Positions 51,801 to 61,075 of a stretch of 64,000 bases of DNA are shown here, one piece after another. The notes under the pieces were generated by a model, which worked only from the letters and a program-made list of their open reading frames with translations, was not told the origin of the DNA and made no database searches. Position 1 is the stretch's first letter; every line of letters starts with the position of its first letter. Location of the stretch: the NCBI RefSeq assembly GCF_003353175.1, contig NZ_QHKS01000006.1, positions 296,966 through 360,965 of the forward strand, given 5' to 3'. The position numbers were made by a program, and so were the translations under genes. The stretch is from Paraburkholderia lacunae (GTDB lineage Bacteria; Pseudomonadota; Gammaproteobacteria; Burkholderiales; Burkholderiaceae).

Positions 51801-54800
51801 GAGAAGAGTGGCTGCAGACGAACACACTGGACGGCCAGAAGGCCCACGACGCGTTCATCAAGGTGGGCGGGCCCGCATACTTCCAGGAGTTCGGACCGGC
51901 GGGCTTTCACGTGTCGGTCGGCTTTGCGAACCCGAAAATCATCAATGCCCGCCTGCCTCTCCTGTGCGCGGGCAAGACGTGCAACAACTCCGTCAACGGC
52001 CGGATCACGAACCTGCACTACAGCCGGCCGCCTAACCAGAACCTGTATGGCTCCGGGTCGCGCGACTCGTTGAGTTTCACGCAGTGCTACGTGAGCATCG
52101 GCGACACGGACGGGGAAGACGTCTCGTTCACAAAGTGCAGCGCCGACGGCAAGTTCAGTTTCTCCGGCCTGCCCGACGGCACGTACAGAATCACGGTCTT
52201 CGATCAGTGGAACGATCAGATCGTCGACGGGCTGGCGACGGCGGTGAAGGTTGCGGGCGGCCAAAGCCAGAGTCTCGGCGATATCCCGGTGCTCCAATGG
52301 CACACGAATCTCTATACTCGGACCTTCCTGGATCTCAATGGGGACGGCGTGTCGCAGGCCAGCGAGCCCGGACTGACGCTGGTGCCGACCAATATCCGTT
52401 TCCGCGACGGCAGCTATTCGAACTTCAACAACACCGACCTGAACGGCTACGCCGGGTTTAACGAAGTGTTCCCGCTCTTCAACTGGTATGTCGCAGAAGC
52501 GGATACGACCCGCTTCAAGCAGACCGGCGTACATGTGGTCTATGACGCGGGCGGCCCGCCCGACGGCACGCCAGGCGGGGGTAGTTCGAACATTGCCTCC
52601 AACTTCGCCAACACGCTGGAATCCGTGCCCCTTCCGCCAAACCTTCGGGTACCGGGCGCGGCGTATTGCCAGGATGCGGACTGCACCCAAAAGGGCGTCG
52701 GTTCGACCGGCAGAATCGATCCGCCATGGGTGACCACGGAGGGCTGGCAGGGCTTCTCGGGGCAGAGCTCTTTTATCGAATTCGGCAAGAAGCCGTTCGC
52801 CTCGAACGAAAACGGCGGCATCAAGGGTGAAGTCATCTACGCGTCGACGCGGCCTTTCGACGATCCCGCGCTGCTGATCCACACGAGCTGGACGCCGGAC
52901 GTGCCGAACGTCACGGTGAACCTGTATCAGGAGGGCACGGCCGCGGACGGGACGCAGAGCCTGACGCTGGTGGACACGACGAAGACCTCGAGCTGGGATG
53001 ACTGGGCACAGGGCTTCCGTTCCGACGGCATGCCGAACATGAACTGTCCGGGACAGTACACGGACAAAACGACCCCCAGCGACCCGTTCTTCTTCACACT
53101 GCAGGGCAGCACCCAGTGGCTCGACCCGCAGCATCGTGCGTTGCCCGCGAATTCGCAGTTCAAGTGCTATGACGGCATGCATGCATTCAACCAGCTGCAG
53201 CCTGCGCCGTACGACGGGATGTACCAATTCCCGAGCATCGTTGGCCGGGATCCGCTGAGCGGAGCACCCAAGGGCGCCGGATCAGTCAACGGCGTGCCCG
53301 GATCGCGCCCGGGTTCGAACTGCACGATCTGTGTTGCGAACCCGGACGACGGGACGCCGATGCTGCCTGCCGGCAAGTATGTGGTCGAAGTGATTGTGCC
53401 GCCGGGCTATGAACTGGTGAAGGAGGAAGACAAGAACATCCTGATCGGCGACAACTACATTGCGCCGGTGACGCAGCAGTTCGCCGCTCTGGGCAGCATC
53501 TTCATCCTGCCCGACCAGGCTGCGATGAACTCCACCTATAACCAGAACAATGCGCAGAATCCGACCTCGGATCTCGGCTCCTCGCCCCGGCACGAAGGCG
53601 ACACGGGCAGCGTCGAAACGTTCTGGCCTTGCGTCGGTGCGCTGCGTGTCGTGCCCGATTACATCAGCCTGTTCCCCGGCTCGCAGGAAGTCGCCCCGTT
53701 CGCGGGTGCGTCGCGGCACCTGTGCGACCGCAAGGAAGTGACGCTCACGAACCAGATGTCGGTGCTGGCCAAGTTCTGGGTGTTCAGCTCGACACACGTC
53801 GCCGCGCACTATACCGGCTTCATGCTGGATGACTTCTCGGCGGAGTTCGACCCGTATTCGCCGCAGTTCGGCGAGAAATTCGCGGTGCCGAACGTGCCGA
53901 TCTCGATGAAGGATTTTGCCGGCAACGAGGTCGCGCGCACGTATTCGGATTCGTGGGGCATCTTCAACGGACTGAATTATTCGACCTGGGAGGTCAATCC
54001 GCCGAATCCGACCGGCTATGCACCGACGATGATGGTCGCCTGCATGAACGATCCGGACATGCCCGATCCGGCGCATCCCGGCCAGACGATCCGGGATCCC
54101 CTGTTCAATCCGGCGTACAGCCAGTTCTGCTACGAGATTCCGTTCATGCCCGGACAGACCCAGTACATGGATACGCCGGTGGTGCCGGTCCAGGCCTTCG
54201 CGGATGGCTACAATCCGCCTGACTGTGCGTACCCGGATGCGACCCCGGCGATCTCCACCGTGACCGGCGACTCGAGCGGCGGCGGCGCGGGACCGTGGCT
54301 CAGCGCGCTCGGCCACACTCTGACGATCAAGGCGCTGGGCGACCAGCAGGTGCCGAACAGTGCGTACAACGGGCCTGCTGCAACAACGGCGCCGTTCAAC
54401 CAGAAGTTCGTCAAGCGCCACTATGGCTTCGGCGCGCAGCAGGGATCGGGATCGGTGACGGTAGGCGGCGTCCCGGCTCTGGTGACGTCATGGAGCGATA
54501 CGCAGATTCAGGTCAGGGTCGCCCTGCCGCCTTTGCCTTTGCCTTTGTCCTTGCGTTTGCCCGGGACGCCGCTGCTGTCGAGCTGCGCGGTCCAGCAAAT
54601 CGGCCAGCCGACGGCGATGTGCGGTGAGCTGGTCGTCACGGCCGGCAACGGCAAGCGCTCGATCGACACGGTCACCGTCACGATCGGCGGCAAGGCGCCG
54701 ACCTACGTGAATGGCGAGAATGCCACGGGCAACGCGATCCAGAAGGCGATCGACGCGGCGACTCCGGGTGACCTGATAATCGTTGGTCCGGGTGTCTATA

Positions 54801-57136
54801 ACGAAATGCTGCTGATGTGGAAGCCGGTCCGCCTGCAAGGTGTCGGCGCGACGTCGGTGACCGTCAACGCGAACACCCACCCGTCGGGCAAGATGGACGC
54901 GTGGCGCAGGGAGGTCAACTGTCTGTTTGGCGACGCATTGAACGGTGGTTTGATCTCGGCGAGCAATCCGTTCGATCCGAACAATCCGAATGCCTGCCTG
55001 GCGTCGATGCAGCGCAAGGTGGATACGATACCGTTCGAACCCGCCTCCGGATGGGACTTCAACCTCAACGGCAATCTGTCCGAGCTGCTGATCGAGCCGA
55101 CACTGATGGGCGCCTATGAGGGGGCGGCCATCACGGTCCTCGGCAAAGGCGTGAAGGATGTGCTGGTGGGCGGCGTGCTGCAACCCGATGCGAACTGCAC
55201 CGCGAACGGCATCTGCACGCCGCTCGCTGGCCCGACCCTGCTCCAGCGGAACCCCCCGGATTGCGTCAACTATCCGAGCAACTTCAAGTGCAATCCGTCG
55301 CGCATCGACGGCATGACCTTCACCAATAGTTCGCAAGGCGGCGGCGGGATCTTCCTGCACGGCTGGAACCATTACATGGAGGTCTCGAACAACCGTGTGT
55401 TCAGCAATGCAGGGACGCTCACGGGTGGCATCACGGTCGGCCAGGTCGAAACGCCGGACGGCACCATCGGTGGTCCTGACGGCGTGACCGAGCTGCCCTT
55501 TAACTTCAATACCCGGGTGCTCGTGCATCACAATGCGGTCACGTCGAACGCATCGTATGGCGATGAAATCAACTCGACCACGCCTTCGTCGGCTGGGGGC
55601 GTGACCTTCTGCACAGGCGCGGACAACTACCATTTCAACTACAACTGGGTCTGCGGCAACATGAGCAGCGGTGACGGCGGCGGTGTCGCTCACTTCGGGT
55701 TCAGCTATAACGGCGACATCTCCCACAACTGGGTGCTGTTCAACCAGAGCAACAACCCGACGCTGCCTACGTACGGCGGCGGCGTGATCGCCCAGGGCGT
55801 GCCTCCGGACGGCACGTTCTGCGAGAACGCGACCGTCGACGTGGACTGCGCGCCGGAGCTGTCAGACGGCGTCGGCCCTGGCCTTCTGATCGACGGCAAT
55901 CTGATCATGGGCAACACGGCGGAAAGCGGCAAGGGCGGAGGCCTGCGGCTGCAGAACATCAACGGCACTGACGTGCAACGCAGCCCCAGCGACCCGAGCA
56001 AGTGGCACCAGGTTCGCGTGATCAACAACATCATCTCGAACAACGTGGCTGGCTGGGCAGGAGGCGGTGTTTCGCTGCAGGATGCGGTGCGTGTGAGCTT
56101 CGTCAACAACACGGTAGTCTCCAACGATGCGACGGCGTCCGCGGGCGTGCTGTTCAACACGAATGCCGCCTCGCAAGCCAACGTCGGGCCGCCGAACTGC
56201 ACGACGGTGGGATCGGAAACGACGTGCAACCCGATCACGACGTCGACCTATCAGCCGGCCGGACTAGAGACCGCGCGCCATACGGCGAACTTCATCGTCA
56301 CGTTCACCAATCCGAATGTGGTGTGTCCCGGAGGCTTGCCGAACTGCACGACGTTCTCGAACCCGGTGTTGACCAACAACGTGATCTGGCAGAACCGTTC
56401 GTTCTATATCACGGTGAACGGGCAGAATCCGAACATACAGGGCGTGCAGAATACGGTGGCGCTGAACCCGACGTTGAATCAGGCCGGGCACCCGACGGGC
56501 TTTTGCGATACATCAAAGGCAGTCTATTGGGACATCGGCGCGTTCGGCGACACCTCGGCCAGCAGCCGTCAGGCGGGTATGTCGATGAGCCCGAAGTACT
56601 CGATCCTGACCGACGCCGGCGACTACCCGGGCGCGAACAATATCGGGTCCAGTCCGGCGGTGGTGAGCCAGTACTGCAATGGTGCGCGTGTGCCTCCGGA
56701 GGGCGGCGGAAACGGCTTTGCGGTGCCGCCGGGCATCTCGGACGCGGTGCTGCCGAATCCGTTGTTCAGCCTGCTGCCGTCGGCGGTGCCTGATGAAGGC
56801 AACCAGTGGATCAACATGTCGTACGGCCCACTGTCGCTGTTCAACATGTCCGTCACATCCGGCACCACTGGCTATGGCGTACTGCTGGGCAACTACTCGA
56901 TCACGTCCGCCTCGCCGGCAATCAATCACGGCACGTCAGCCGGTGCGCCGAATTACGACATCTTCGGCACGACGCGGCCGCAAGGCGCCGGGTACGACAT
57001 CGGCGCGGTCGAGTTCGTGCAGCCCGGCCTGTTCGGCAGCCCTAGGATCGATCCGCTCGCATTGGGGAGCCAGTCGGGCGGTCTGTTCGGCCTGTTGCCG
57101 GCGCTGGTGCCGGCAGTGTCGGCGCTCATACACTGA
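48869..57136 (+). CDS. Giant secreted protein: cupredoxin-like, SdrD-like and beta-helix domains
   Basis: A 2755-residue exported protein. A signal peptide (about 1-32, ending FAQ-V) is followed by cupredoxin-like modules (about 35-430; a TYLIESGTHPSIQGPMGLYG segment resembles an MCO domain whose HCH has become TH). Cadherin/Ig-like repeats (about 450-625) and SdrD/CNA-B-like modules (about 830-1400, including DLNGDGVSQASEPG, a probable calcium site) follow. An IPT/TIG-type stretch lies near 1850-1905. The last ~750 residues, from ATGNAIQKAIDAATPGDLII on, are a right-handed beta-helix of the pectate-lyase type. It lacks a C-terminal autotransporter barrel or LPXTG. It looks like a very large extracellular or surface enzyme or scaffold working with the two preceding MCO-type proteins. 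Confidence 0.88.
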   Translation: MRSIQFKATLFDVFKAGVTACVLLTASGVSFAQVVNLTAKATTAALPDGQAVPMWGYSCTPAAVAPATCAAANPGAGANWSPVVITVPPGPLTINLTNSLPGAVPTSLVVVGQLGGGLGTTATSTASPPHPTQTATTWPIASSASGATFTPPAQGPRVQSFATEVATGTTTALTWSNLSPGTYLIESGTHPSIQGPMGLYGVLVVKTPVGGNVSCPVASQTYQAYPNICYDADVPLVLSEIDPVQNTAVAAAVTTTGFSETKVWSGLSGGCGDSKSTSFGTCYPPAVNYDPRYYLINGVAFDRTNANASAFPAAATASTGQVLVRFVNAGLRMHVPSVVGAQTGTPAVSGFSLIAEDGNVLPGNARVQSEVFLAAGKTQDVLMNAPATGASALPVFDRELSLSTNNQRDGGMQGYISVNSGALPTAGAANQNGIANPDKYFLVAGNTLTVSDPAKGVIANDVGVYGVKVLAGPTGLNSTLTLNPNGTFTYVPGQNVLSDSFTYCGNGATSGPLCTTVSLAQCTTGNGCMSSKLPVAGDSSYISNIASRLQIGAPGVLANASDPAGLPLTAVLSGSVTGGSVKLNADGSFTAIPTAAPVGSNTNANLTFHYTVANSQGTTSAAAAPGTVTVTFKGGSGLMVNVLDAPSAAPGKTPVKLTDYRWIIEEDRTFQIDPACQVNTTPRPASCPPLPVPSLGTNFHTSYMPVIAAGCVGTFACESGQTLLGQPAVCDVGNGVCRTTAAQQAPVDPSQVALDPKKHYYISILPGDAGNPFTNGGGAPQPVSSPTRPFDIAKDCPTTADFAPGSGKCGHSMGGAPIAPAQTSVNVLLQETPFQTAKISVFVFEDDAPLNGEVDVSGGTDVFGSAHEPGLGGFEIKLFDDAGGTGDATGQMTYDMFNMPLSNSLQGTIDPVTGKDACPISKATTESDGLVGMIPTCPKYESDGTTISPLVGQAIIANLMPGRYGVVATPSADRIGRGEEWLQTNTLDGQKAHDAFIKVGGPAYFQEFGPAGFHVSVGFANPKIINARLPLLCAGKTCNNSVNGRITNLHYSRPPNQNLYGSGSRDSLSFTQCYVSIGDTDGEDVSFTKCSADGKFSFSGLPDGTYRITVFDQWNDQIVDGLATAVKVAGGQSQSLGDIPVLQWHTNLYTRTFLDLNGDGVSQASEPGLTLVPTNIRFRDGSYSNFNNTDLNGYAGFNEVFPLFNWYVAEADTTRFKQTGVHVVYDAGGPPDGTPGGGSSNIASNFANTLESVPLPPNLRVPGAAYCQDADCTQKGVGSTGRIDPPWVTTEGWQGFSGQSSFIEFGKKPFASNENGGIKGEVIYASTRPFDDPALLIHTSWTPDVPNVTVNLYQEGTAADGTQSLTLVDTTKTSSWDDWAQGFRSDGMPNMNCPGQYTDKTTPSDPFFFTLQGSTQWLDPQHRALPANSQFKCYDGMHAFNQLQPAPYDGMYQFPSIVGRDPLSGAPKGAGSVNGVPGSRPGSNCTICVANPDDGTPMLPAGKYVVEVIVPPGYELVKEEDKNILIGDNYIAPVTQQFAALGSIFILPDQAAMNSTYNQNNAQNPTSDLGSSPRHEGDTGSVETFWPCVGALRVVPDYISLFPGSQEVAPFAGASRHLCDRKEVTLTNQMSVLAKFWVFSSTHVAAHYTGFMLDDFSAEFDPYSPQFGEKFAVPNVPISMKDFAGNEVARTYSDSWGIFNGLNYSTWEVNPPNPTGYAPTMMVACMNDPDMPDPAHPGQTIRDPLFNPAYSQFCYEIPFMPGQTQYMDTPVVPVQAFADGYNPPDCAYPDATPAISTVTGDSSGGGAGPWLSALGHTLTIKALGDQQVPNSAYNGPAATTAPFNQKFVKRHYGFGAQQGSGSVTVGGVPALVTSWSDTQIQVRVALPPLPLPLSLRLPGTPLLSSCAVQQIGQPTAMCGELVVTAGNGKRSIDTVTVTIGGKAPTYVNGENATGNAIQKAIDAATPGDLIIVGPGVYNEMLLMWKPVRLQGVGATSVTVNANTHPSGKMDAWRREVNCLFGDALNGGLISASNPFDPNNPNACLASMQRKVDTIPFEPASGWDFNLNGNLSELLIEPTLMGAYEGAAITVLGKGVKDVLVGGVLQPDANCTANGICTPLAGPTLLQRNPPDCVNYPSNFKCNPSRIDGMTFTNSSQGGGGIFLHGWNHYMEVSNNRVFSNAGTLTGGITVGQVETPDGTIGGPDGVTELPFNFNTRVLVHHNAVTSNASYGDEINSTTPSSAGGVTFCTGADNYHFNYNWVCGNMSSGDGGGVAHFGFSYNGDISHNWVLFNQSNNPTLPTYGGGVIAQGVPPDGTFCENATVDVDCAPELSDGVGPGLLIDGNLIMGNTAESGKGGGLRLQNINGTDVQRSPSDPSKWHQVRVINNIISNNVAGWAGGGVSLQDAVRVSFVNNTVVSNDATASAGVLFNTNAASQANVGPPNCTTVGSETTCNPITTSTYQPAGLETARHTANFIVTFTNPNVVCPGGLPNCTTFSNPVLTNNVIWQNRSFYITVNGQNPNIQGVQNTVALNPTLNQAGHPTGFCDTSKAVYWDIGAFGDTSASSRQAGMSMSPKYSILTDAGDYPGANNIGSSPAVVSQYCNGARVPPEGGGNGFAVPPGISDAVLPNPLFSLLPSAVPDEGNQWINMSYGPLSLFNMSVTSGTTGYGVLLGNYSITSASPAINHGTSAGAPNYDIFGTTRPQGAGYDIGAVEFVQPGLFGSPRIDPLALGSQSGGLFGLLPALVPAVSALIH

Positions 57137-57149
57137 TGGGGCCGTTGCA

Positions 57150-57650
57150 ATGAAACTTCGATCCCCCTCGACGACGCCGGCGGTGCTGCTTGCGGGCAGC
57201 GTGTGCCTGGCCGCGACCCTGGTTCAAGCGGTCGCGGCCCAGCCGGGCGCACCGGCGGTGTCCACGCTCAGGCACTCGCCGTACATGCCCGTGAATCTGT
57301 CGCAGCGTGCGAAGAACTTCTACGGGCTGATGAAGGGCGTCGACAACCTGAGTGTGCGCCGCACCGCCTCGGGCAATCTGATTCGCTTCAGCTATCGCGT
57401 GACGGATCCGGTGGCGGCGCGGCTGCTCGGCGAGAAGACCGCGACCGCTTATCTGTACGGGGAAGCGAGCCACGTGTTGCTCGAGATTCCGGTGATGGAC
57501 AAGATCGGCCAATTGCGCCAGACCGGCCCATTGGAAGTCGGCCAGGAATACTGGATGGTGTTTTCCAACAAGGGCAATCCGATCAAGGCGGGTGAGCGCG
57601 TCGACGTATTGATCGGTTCGCTCCATATCGACGGGATGATTGTCGAATGA
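57150..57650 (+). CDS. Small secreted protein of the MCO operon
   Basis: A 166-residue exported protein (signal residues ~1-34, ending VAA-QP). I do not recognise the family. The mature part reads as an all-beta domain: NLSQRAKNFYGLMKGVDNLSVR, then IRFSYRVTDPVAARLL, HVLLEIPVMDKIGQLRQ and a C-terminal EYWMVFSNKGNPIKAGERVDVLIG. The start lies 13 bases after the giant gene's stop, so the two are co-transcribed. A role as a partner, chaperone or anchor of the MCO proteins is possible but not shown. Confidence 0.8.
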   Translation: MKLRSPSTTPAVLLAGSVCLAATLVQAVAAQPGAPAVSTLRHSPYMPVNLSQRAKNFYGLMKGVDNLSVRRTASGNLIRFSYRVTDPVAARLLGEKTATAYLYGEASHVLLEIPVMDKIGQLRQTGPLEVGQEYWMVFSNKGNPIKAGERVDVLIGSLHIDGMIVE

Positions 57651-57692
57651 TCGCGGGACAGCGATCTGTGACATAAATAGAGGAGGTGACTC

Positions 57693-58511
57693 ATGACCCG
57701 GTTTCTTTTGATGGCGCTCTCGGCGGCCTCTGTGGCGGGTGTTCTGGCATCCGGCCCGGTTGCGTTCGCGGCCTCGACCGCAGGAACGGCTCAGGCCGCG
57801 GCGGCGAGTCATCTGAGCGCGGCGCAGATCGTCGACCGGAACGTCGCGGCACGCGGCGGGCTTCAGGCGTGGCACGCGGTCAGTGCGATGACGATGTCGG
57901 GGCAGCTCGAAGCCGGCGGCAAGAAGAACACCAAGCTGCCGTTCGTGATGACGTTGAAGCGGCCCCACAAGAGCCGCTTCGAGGTTCGCTTCAACGATCA
58001 GACGGCGTTTCAGGTCTACGACGGCGCACAGGGCTGGAAAGTCAGGCCTTTCCTTGGACGCGATGAAGTCGAGCCCTATACGCCTGCGGAGGCCAAATCG
58101 GCCGCGGTATCGGCTGAACTGGACGGACCGCTGATCGACTATGCGAGCAAGGGCTCGCGGGTCGAGGCGCTGGGCATGGAACAGGTGGAAGGGCATCGCG
58201 CGTACGTCCTGAAAGTGACGACGAAAGACAATGCGTCACGTCGCATCTGGATCGACGCCAGCAGCTTTCTTGAACTGAAGATCGACGGCGAACCGCGCAA
58301 GCTCGACGGCAAGATGCACGACGTCGCCATCTTCTATCGCGATTACCGGAAAGAAAGTGGGCTCGTCGTGCCGCACACGTTGGAGACCGTTGTCACCGGT
58401 GGCAAACAGCCGCACAAGTTGACGATCGAGCATGTCACAGTGAATCCGCCGACGGACGACACCCTGTTTGCGAAACCGCAGTTGGCCATGGCCAAGTTGC
58501 CGAGCCACTAG
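57693..58511 (+). CDS. LolA-like secreted protein (first of a tandem pair)
   Basis: A 272-residue secreted protein with a signal peptide (about 1-28). The mature sequence resembles outer-membrane lipoprotein-sorting (LolA/LolB-fold) proteins: SAAQIVDRNVAARGGLQAWHAVSAMTMSGQ, TLKRPHKSRFEVRFNDQTAFQVYDGAQGWKV, and RRIWIDASSFLELKI...FYRDYRKESGLVVPHTLE. It is clearly homologous along its length to the next gene, with the same order of blocks. AGGAGG precedes the start. The fold usually carries lipids or lipoproteins across the periplasm. Confidence 0.82.
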   Translation: MTRFLLMALSAASVAGVLASGPVAFAASTAGTAQAAAASHLSAAQIVDRNVAARGGLQAWHAVSAMTMSGQLEAGGKKNTKLPFVMTLKRPHKSRFEVRFNDQTAFQVYDGAQGWKVRPFLGRDEVEPYTPAEAKSAAVSAELDGPLIDYASKGSRVEALGMEQVEGHRAYVLKVTTKDNASRRIWIDASSFLELKIDGEPRKLDGKMHDVAIFYRDYRKESGLVVPHTLETVVTGGKQPHKLTIEHVTVNPPTDDTLFAKPQLAMAKLPSH

Positions 58512-58538
58512 CCGAACATCCGTGCGAGGTTCACGGCC

Positions 58539-59378
58539 ATGACAAAAATCGTATTGTGGATGCTCGTCGGCTGCCTGACGGTGGCGGTATACGCGAGCGA
58601 GCAGATACCGGCGGAGCACGATCTGAGCGCGGACCAGATCGTCGAGAAAAACGTCGCCGCGAGGGGCGGTCTCGACGCATGGCGCAAAGTCCAGACGATG
58701 GTCTGGGTGGGGCACGTGGATAGCGCGAATACGCCCGCGCGGGATCTGCCGTTTTTCCTCGCGCTGAAACGTCCGAACAAGACCCGTTTCGAGATCACCG
58801 TGCTCAACCAGAAGGCTGTCCGGGTATTCGACGGTAGAGAAGGCTGGAAGTTGAGCCCGAGCGGAATGGGCAGCGGGAGCCTGCGGCCCTATACCATGGA
58901 CGAGCAGAAGTCCGCGCATGACGAGCAGGTCATCGACGGTTTGCTGATCGATCATCAGGCGAAGGGCGTCGATGTCACGCTCGACGGTACCGACAAGGTC
59001 GACGGACACGATGCCTATCGGCTCGGCGCGAAGCTGCCTTCCGGCGCGACCCGTCACGTGTGGGTCGACGCTCAAACCTTTCTGGACGTGAAGTACGACC
59101 GCCAGGTGCGGGGCGCTCGCGGGCAACCGGTCATGGTGGAAGTGACGTACAGCGATTACAGGAACGTCGACGGGTTGCAGATACCGTTCACGATCGAAAG
59201 CGGCGTGGCGGCTTCCGGAAACAGGGACAAGCTGACGATCGACAAGGTGACGCTCAATCCGCCGCTCGACGACGCGATGTTCACGAGACCCGCCTCGCAG
59301 GGACGGCACAATTCGGTGGCGGTCAACGCCGATGTATCGCCGCCGGCGCTTCGCGCGATGACCCGGCCAACCCCGTAG
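58539..59378 (+). CDS. LolA-like secreted protein (second of a tandem pair)
   Basis: A 279-residue paralogue of the preceding protein: SADQIVEKNVAARGGLDAWRKVQTMVWVGH, LKRPNKTRFEITVLNQKAVRVFDGREGWKL, RHVWVDAQTFLDVKYD and YSDYRNVDGLQIPFTIES align with the first copy block by block. The signal peptide is residues ~1-20. The C-terminal tail differs. It begins 28 bases after the first copy and ends 3 bases before the cytochrome/binding-protein fusion gene, so they form one operon. Two diverged copies imply two cargoes or a heterodimer. Confidence 0.82.
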   Translation: MTKIVLWMLVGCLTVAVYASEQIPAEHDLSADQIVEKNVAARGGLDAWRKVQTMVWVGHVDSANTPARDLPFFLALKRPNKTRFEITVLNQKAVRVFDGREGWKLSPSGMGSGSLRPYTMDEQKSAHDEQVIDGLLIDHQAKGVDVTLDGTDKVDGHDAYRLGAKLPSGATRHVWVDAQTFLDVKYDRQVRGARGQPVMVEVTYSDYRNVDGLQIPFTIESGVAASGNRDKLTIDKVTLNPPLDDAMFTRPASQGRHNSVAVNADVSPPALRAMTRPTP

Positions 59379-59380
59379 CC

Positions 59381-61075
59381 ATGGACTGCGCCGGGGTCAG
59401 CCGGGAAGCCATCGCGCGGGCACGGCCGCTCGCGGCGCGTGCGCTCGTTCAATGCATGTTGCTCGCGGCGCTGATGGTGCCGGTGGGCAAGGCGAACTGT
59501 GCTCCCTCGGCACCGCTGGTCGCGGCCGGGAGCACAGGGGAAGCGATCTTCCAGAAAGGCGTGCTGGGCTCCGGCGAACCGCTTGAAGCCATGCACGACG
59601 GCGGCGTGAACCTGCGCGGCGCCGCGGCGGCCTGTATGAATTGCCATCGGCGCAGCGGCCTCGGGTCCAAAGAGGGAAATAGCAGCATCCCGCCGATCAC
59701 CGGCCGGTATCTGTTCCATCCTCGCGCGGACAGCCCCGACGATCTCGACATACCCTACATTCCAGGCATGCGTACCAATCGCGAGCCGTACACCGATGCG
59801 ACGATCGCAAGAGCGGTCCGCGAAGGGGTCGACTCGCAAGGCAAACCGCTCAGCAATCTGATGCCGCAGTACGCGCTGAACGACACCGACATGGCAGCGC
59901 TGATCGGCTATCTGAAGCATCTCGATCGACGCACGCCGGTGGGTGTGACGGACACGGTGCTGCACTTCGCGACGATCATTACGCCCGATGCGGACCCGGT
60001 GAAGCGGCGCGGCATGCTCGATGTGCTCAAACAGTACTTCGCTGACAAGAACGTGTTCCCGCTTGGCGCGACGCCGCCGCTGCGCTCGTCGCGCAAAATG
60101 ATGTTCATGGTCAATCGCCGCTGGGAACTGCATGTGTGGGAGCTGAGCGGCCCGCCGGGGACATGGCATGAACAGTTGCGGCGCTATCTGGCACAGCAGC
60201 CGGTGCTTGCGGTGCTGTCGGGACTCGGCGGCAAGAACTGGGCGCCGGTCCACGAGTTCTGCGAGCAGGAGGCCGTGCCGTGTCTCTTTCCCAACGTGGA
60301 AGTGCCGGTCGAAACCGACCACGATTTCTATTCCGTGTATTTCTCGAAGGGCGTGCTGCTCGAGGCGGATCTGCTGGCCGGGCGGATTCTCGATGAAGCC
60401 GGCAGCAAGCCGGCGCACGCGGTGAAAAAAGTCTGGCAGATCTATCGCGCGGGTGACAGCGGCGAACAGGGTGCACAGGCGCTTGCCGCCGCCTTGAAGG
60501 GCCACGGCATAGCGGTGGCGAATCGCGCTCTTGCGCGAGACGCCGGCGTCGCGCGCGCCACGCATGGCATTGCGCGTGGGGACGTGCTCGTGTTGTGGCT
60601 ACGTCCGGCCGACATCGCGGCGCTCGGCCACCTACCGCCGCCGTCGGACACGGTGTTCATGTCGGGGCTGCTGGGCGGGCTGGATGACACGCCATTGTCA
60701 GCGAGCTGGCGCGGCGTGACGCGCCTCGCTTATCCGTTCGACTTGCCGGACGGACGGCGTGTCCGTGTCGACTATGCGTTCGGCTGGTTCTCGATCCGCA
60801 AGATTCCGATGGTCGCCCCGCAGGTGCAGGCGGACACCTATCTCGCGTGCGGCCTGCTTGCCGAGACGCTCAGCCATATGGTCGATGCATTCGGCAGGGA
60901 ATATCTGATCGAGCGTATCCAGGACATGCTCGAGCGCCGCATCCTGACTGGCTACTATCCGCGCCTGACGTTGGCGCCGGGGCAGCACTTCGCGTCCAAA
61001 GGCGGTTATATCGTGCGGTTTTCCGAGCCGGATCGAGTCGGGTTCGTCGCCGACGGCAAGTGGACGGTGCCTTGA
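59381..61075 (+). CDS. Cytochrome c domain fused to a periplasmic-binding-protein-like domain
   Basis: A 564-residue exported protein. The N-terminus is a signal (about 20-40, ending near KANCA, which could be a lipobox), followed by a cytochrome c domain with CMNCH (Cys85, Cys88, His89) and surrounding SNAK of RSGLGSKEGNSSIPPITGRYLFHP and MPQYALNDTDMAALIGYLKHL typical of c-type monoheme domains. From about 160 onward the rest resembles periplasmic substrate-binding/ABC 'solute binding' proteins of the LivK type (GGKNWAPVHEFCEQEAVPCLFPN, AVKKVWQIYRAGDSGEQGAQAL). Start 59381 is 3 bases after the previous stop. Confidence 0.8.
   Translation: MDCAGVSREAIARARPLAARALVQCMLLAALMVPVGKANCAPSAPLVAAGSTGEAIFQKGVLGSGEPLEAMHDGGVNLRGAAAACMNCHRRSGLGSKEGNSSIPPITGRYLFHPRADSPDDLDIPYIPGMRTNREPYTDATIARAVREGVDSQGKPLSNLMPQYALNDTDMAALIGYLKHLDRRTPVGVTDTVLHFATIITPDADPVKRRGMLDVLKQYFADKNVFPLGATPPLRSSRKMMFMVNRRWELHVWELSGPPGTWHEQLRRYLAQQPVLAVLSGLGGKNWAPVHEFCEQEAVPCLFPNVEVPVETDHDFYSVYFSKGVLLEADLLAGRILDEAGSKPAHAVKKVWQIYRAGDSGEQGAQALAAALKGHGIAVANRALARDAGVARATHGIARGDVLVLWLRPADIAALGHLPPPSDTVFMSGLLGGLDDTPLSASWRGVTRLAYPFDLPDGRRVRVDYAFGWFSIRKIPMVAPQVQADTYLACGLLAETLSHMVDAFGREYLIERIQDMLERRILTGYYPRLTLAPGQHFASKGGYIVRFSEPDRVGFVADGKWTVP

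Noticed and set aside
50360..53227. 955-codon open frame on the minus strand
   Set aside because: It lies fully antisense within the giant gene, is Arg/Val/His-rich with no recognisable domain, and arises from the GC-biased third positions of the real plus-strand gene.
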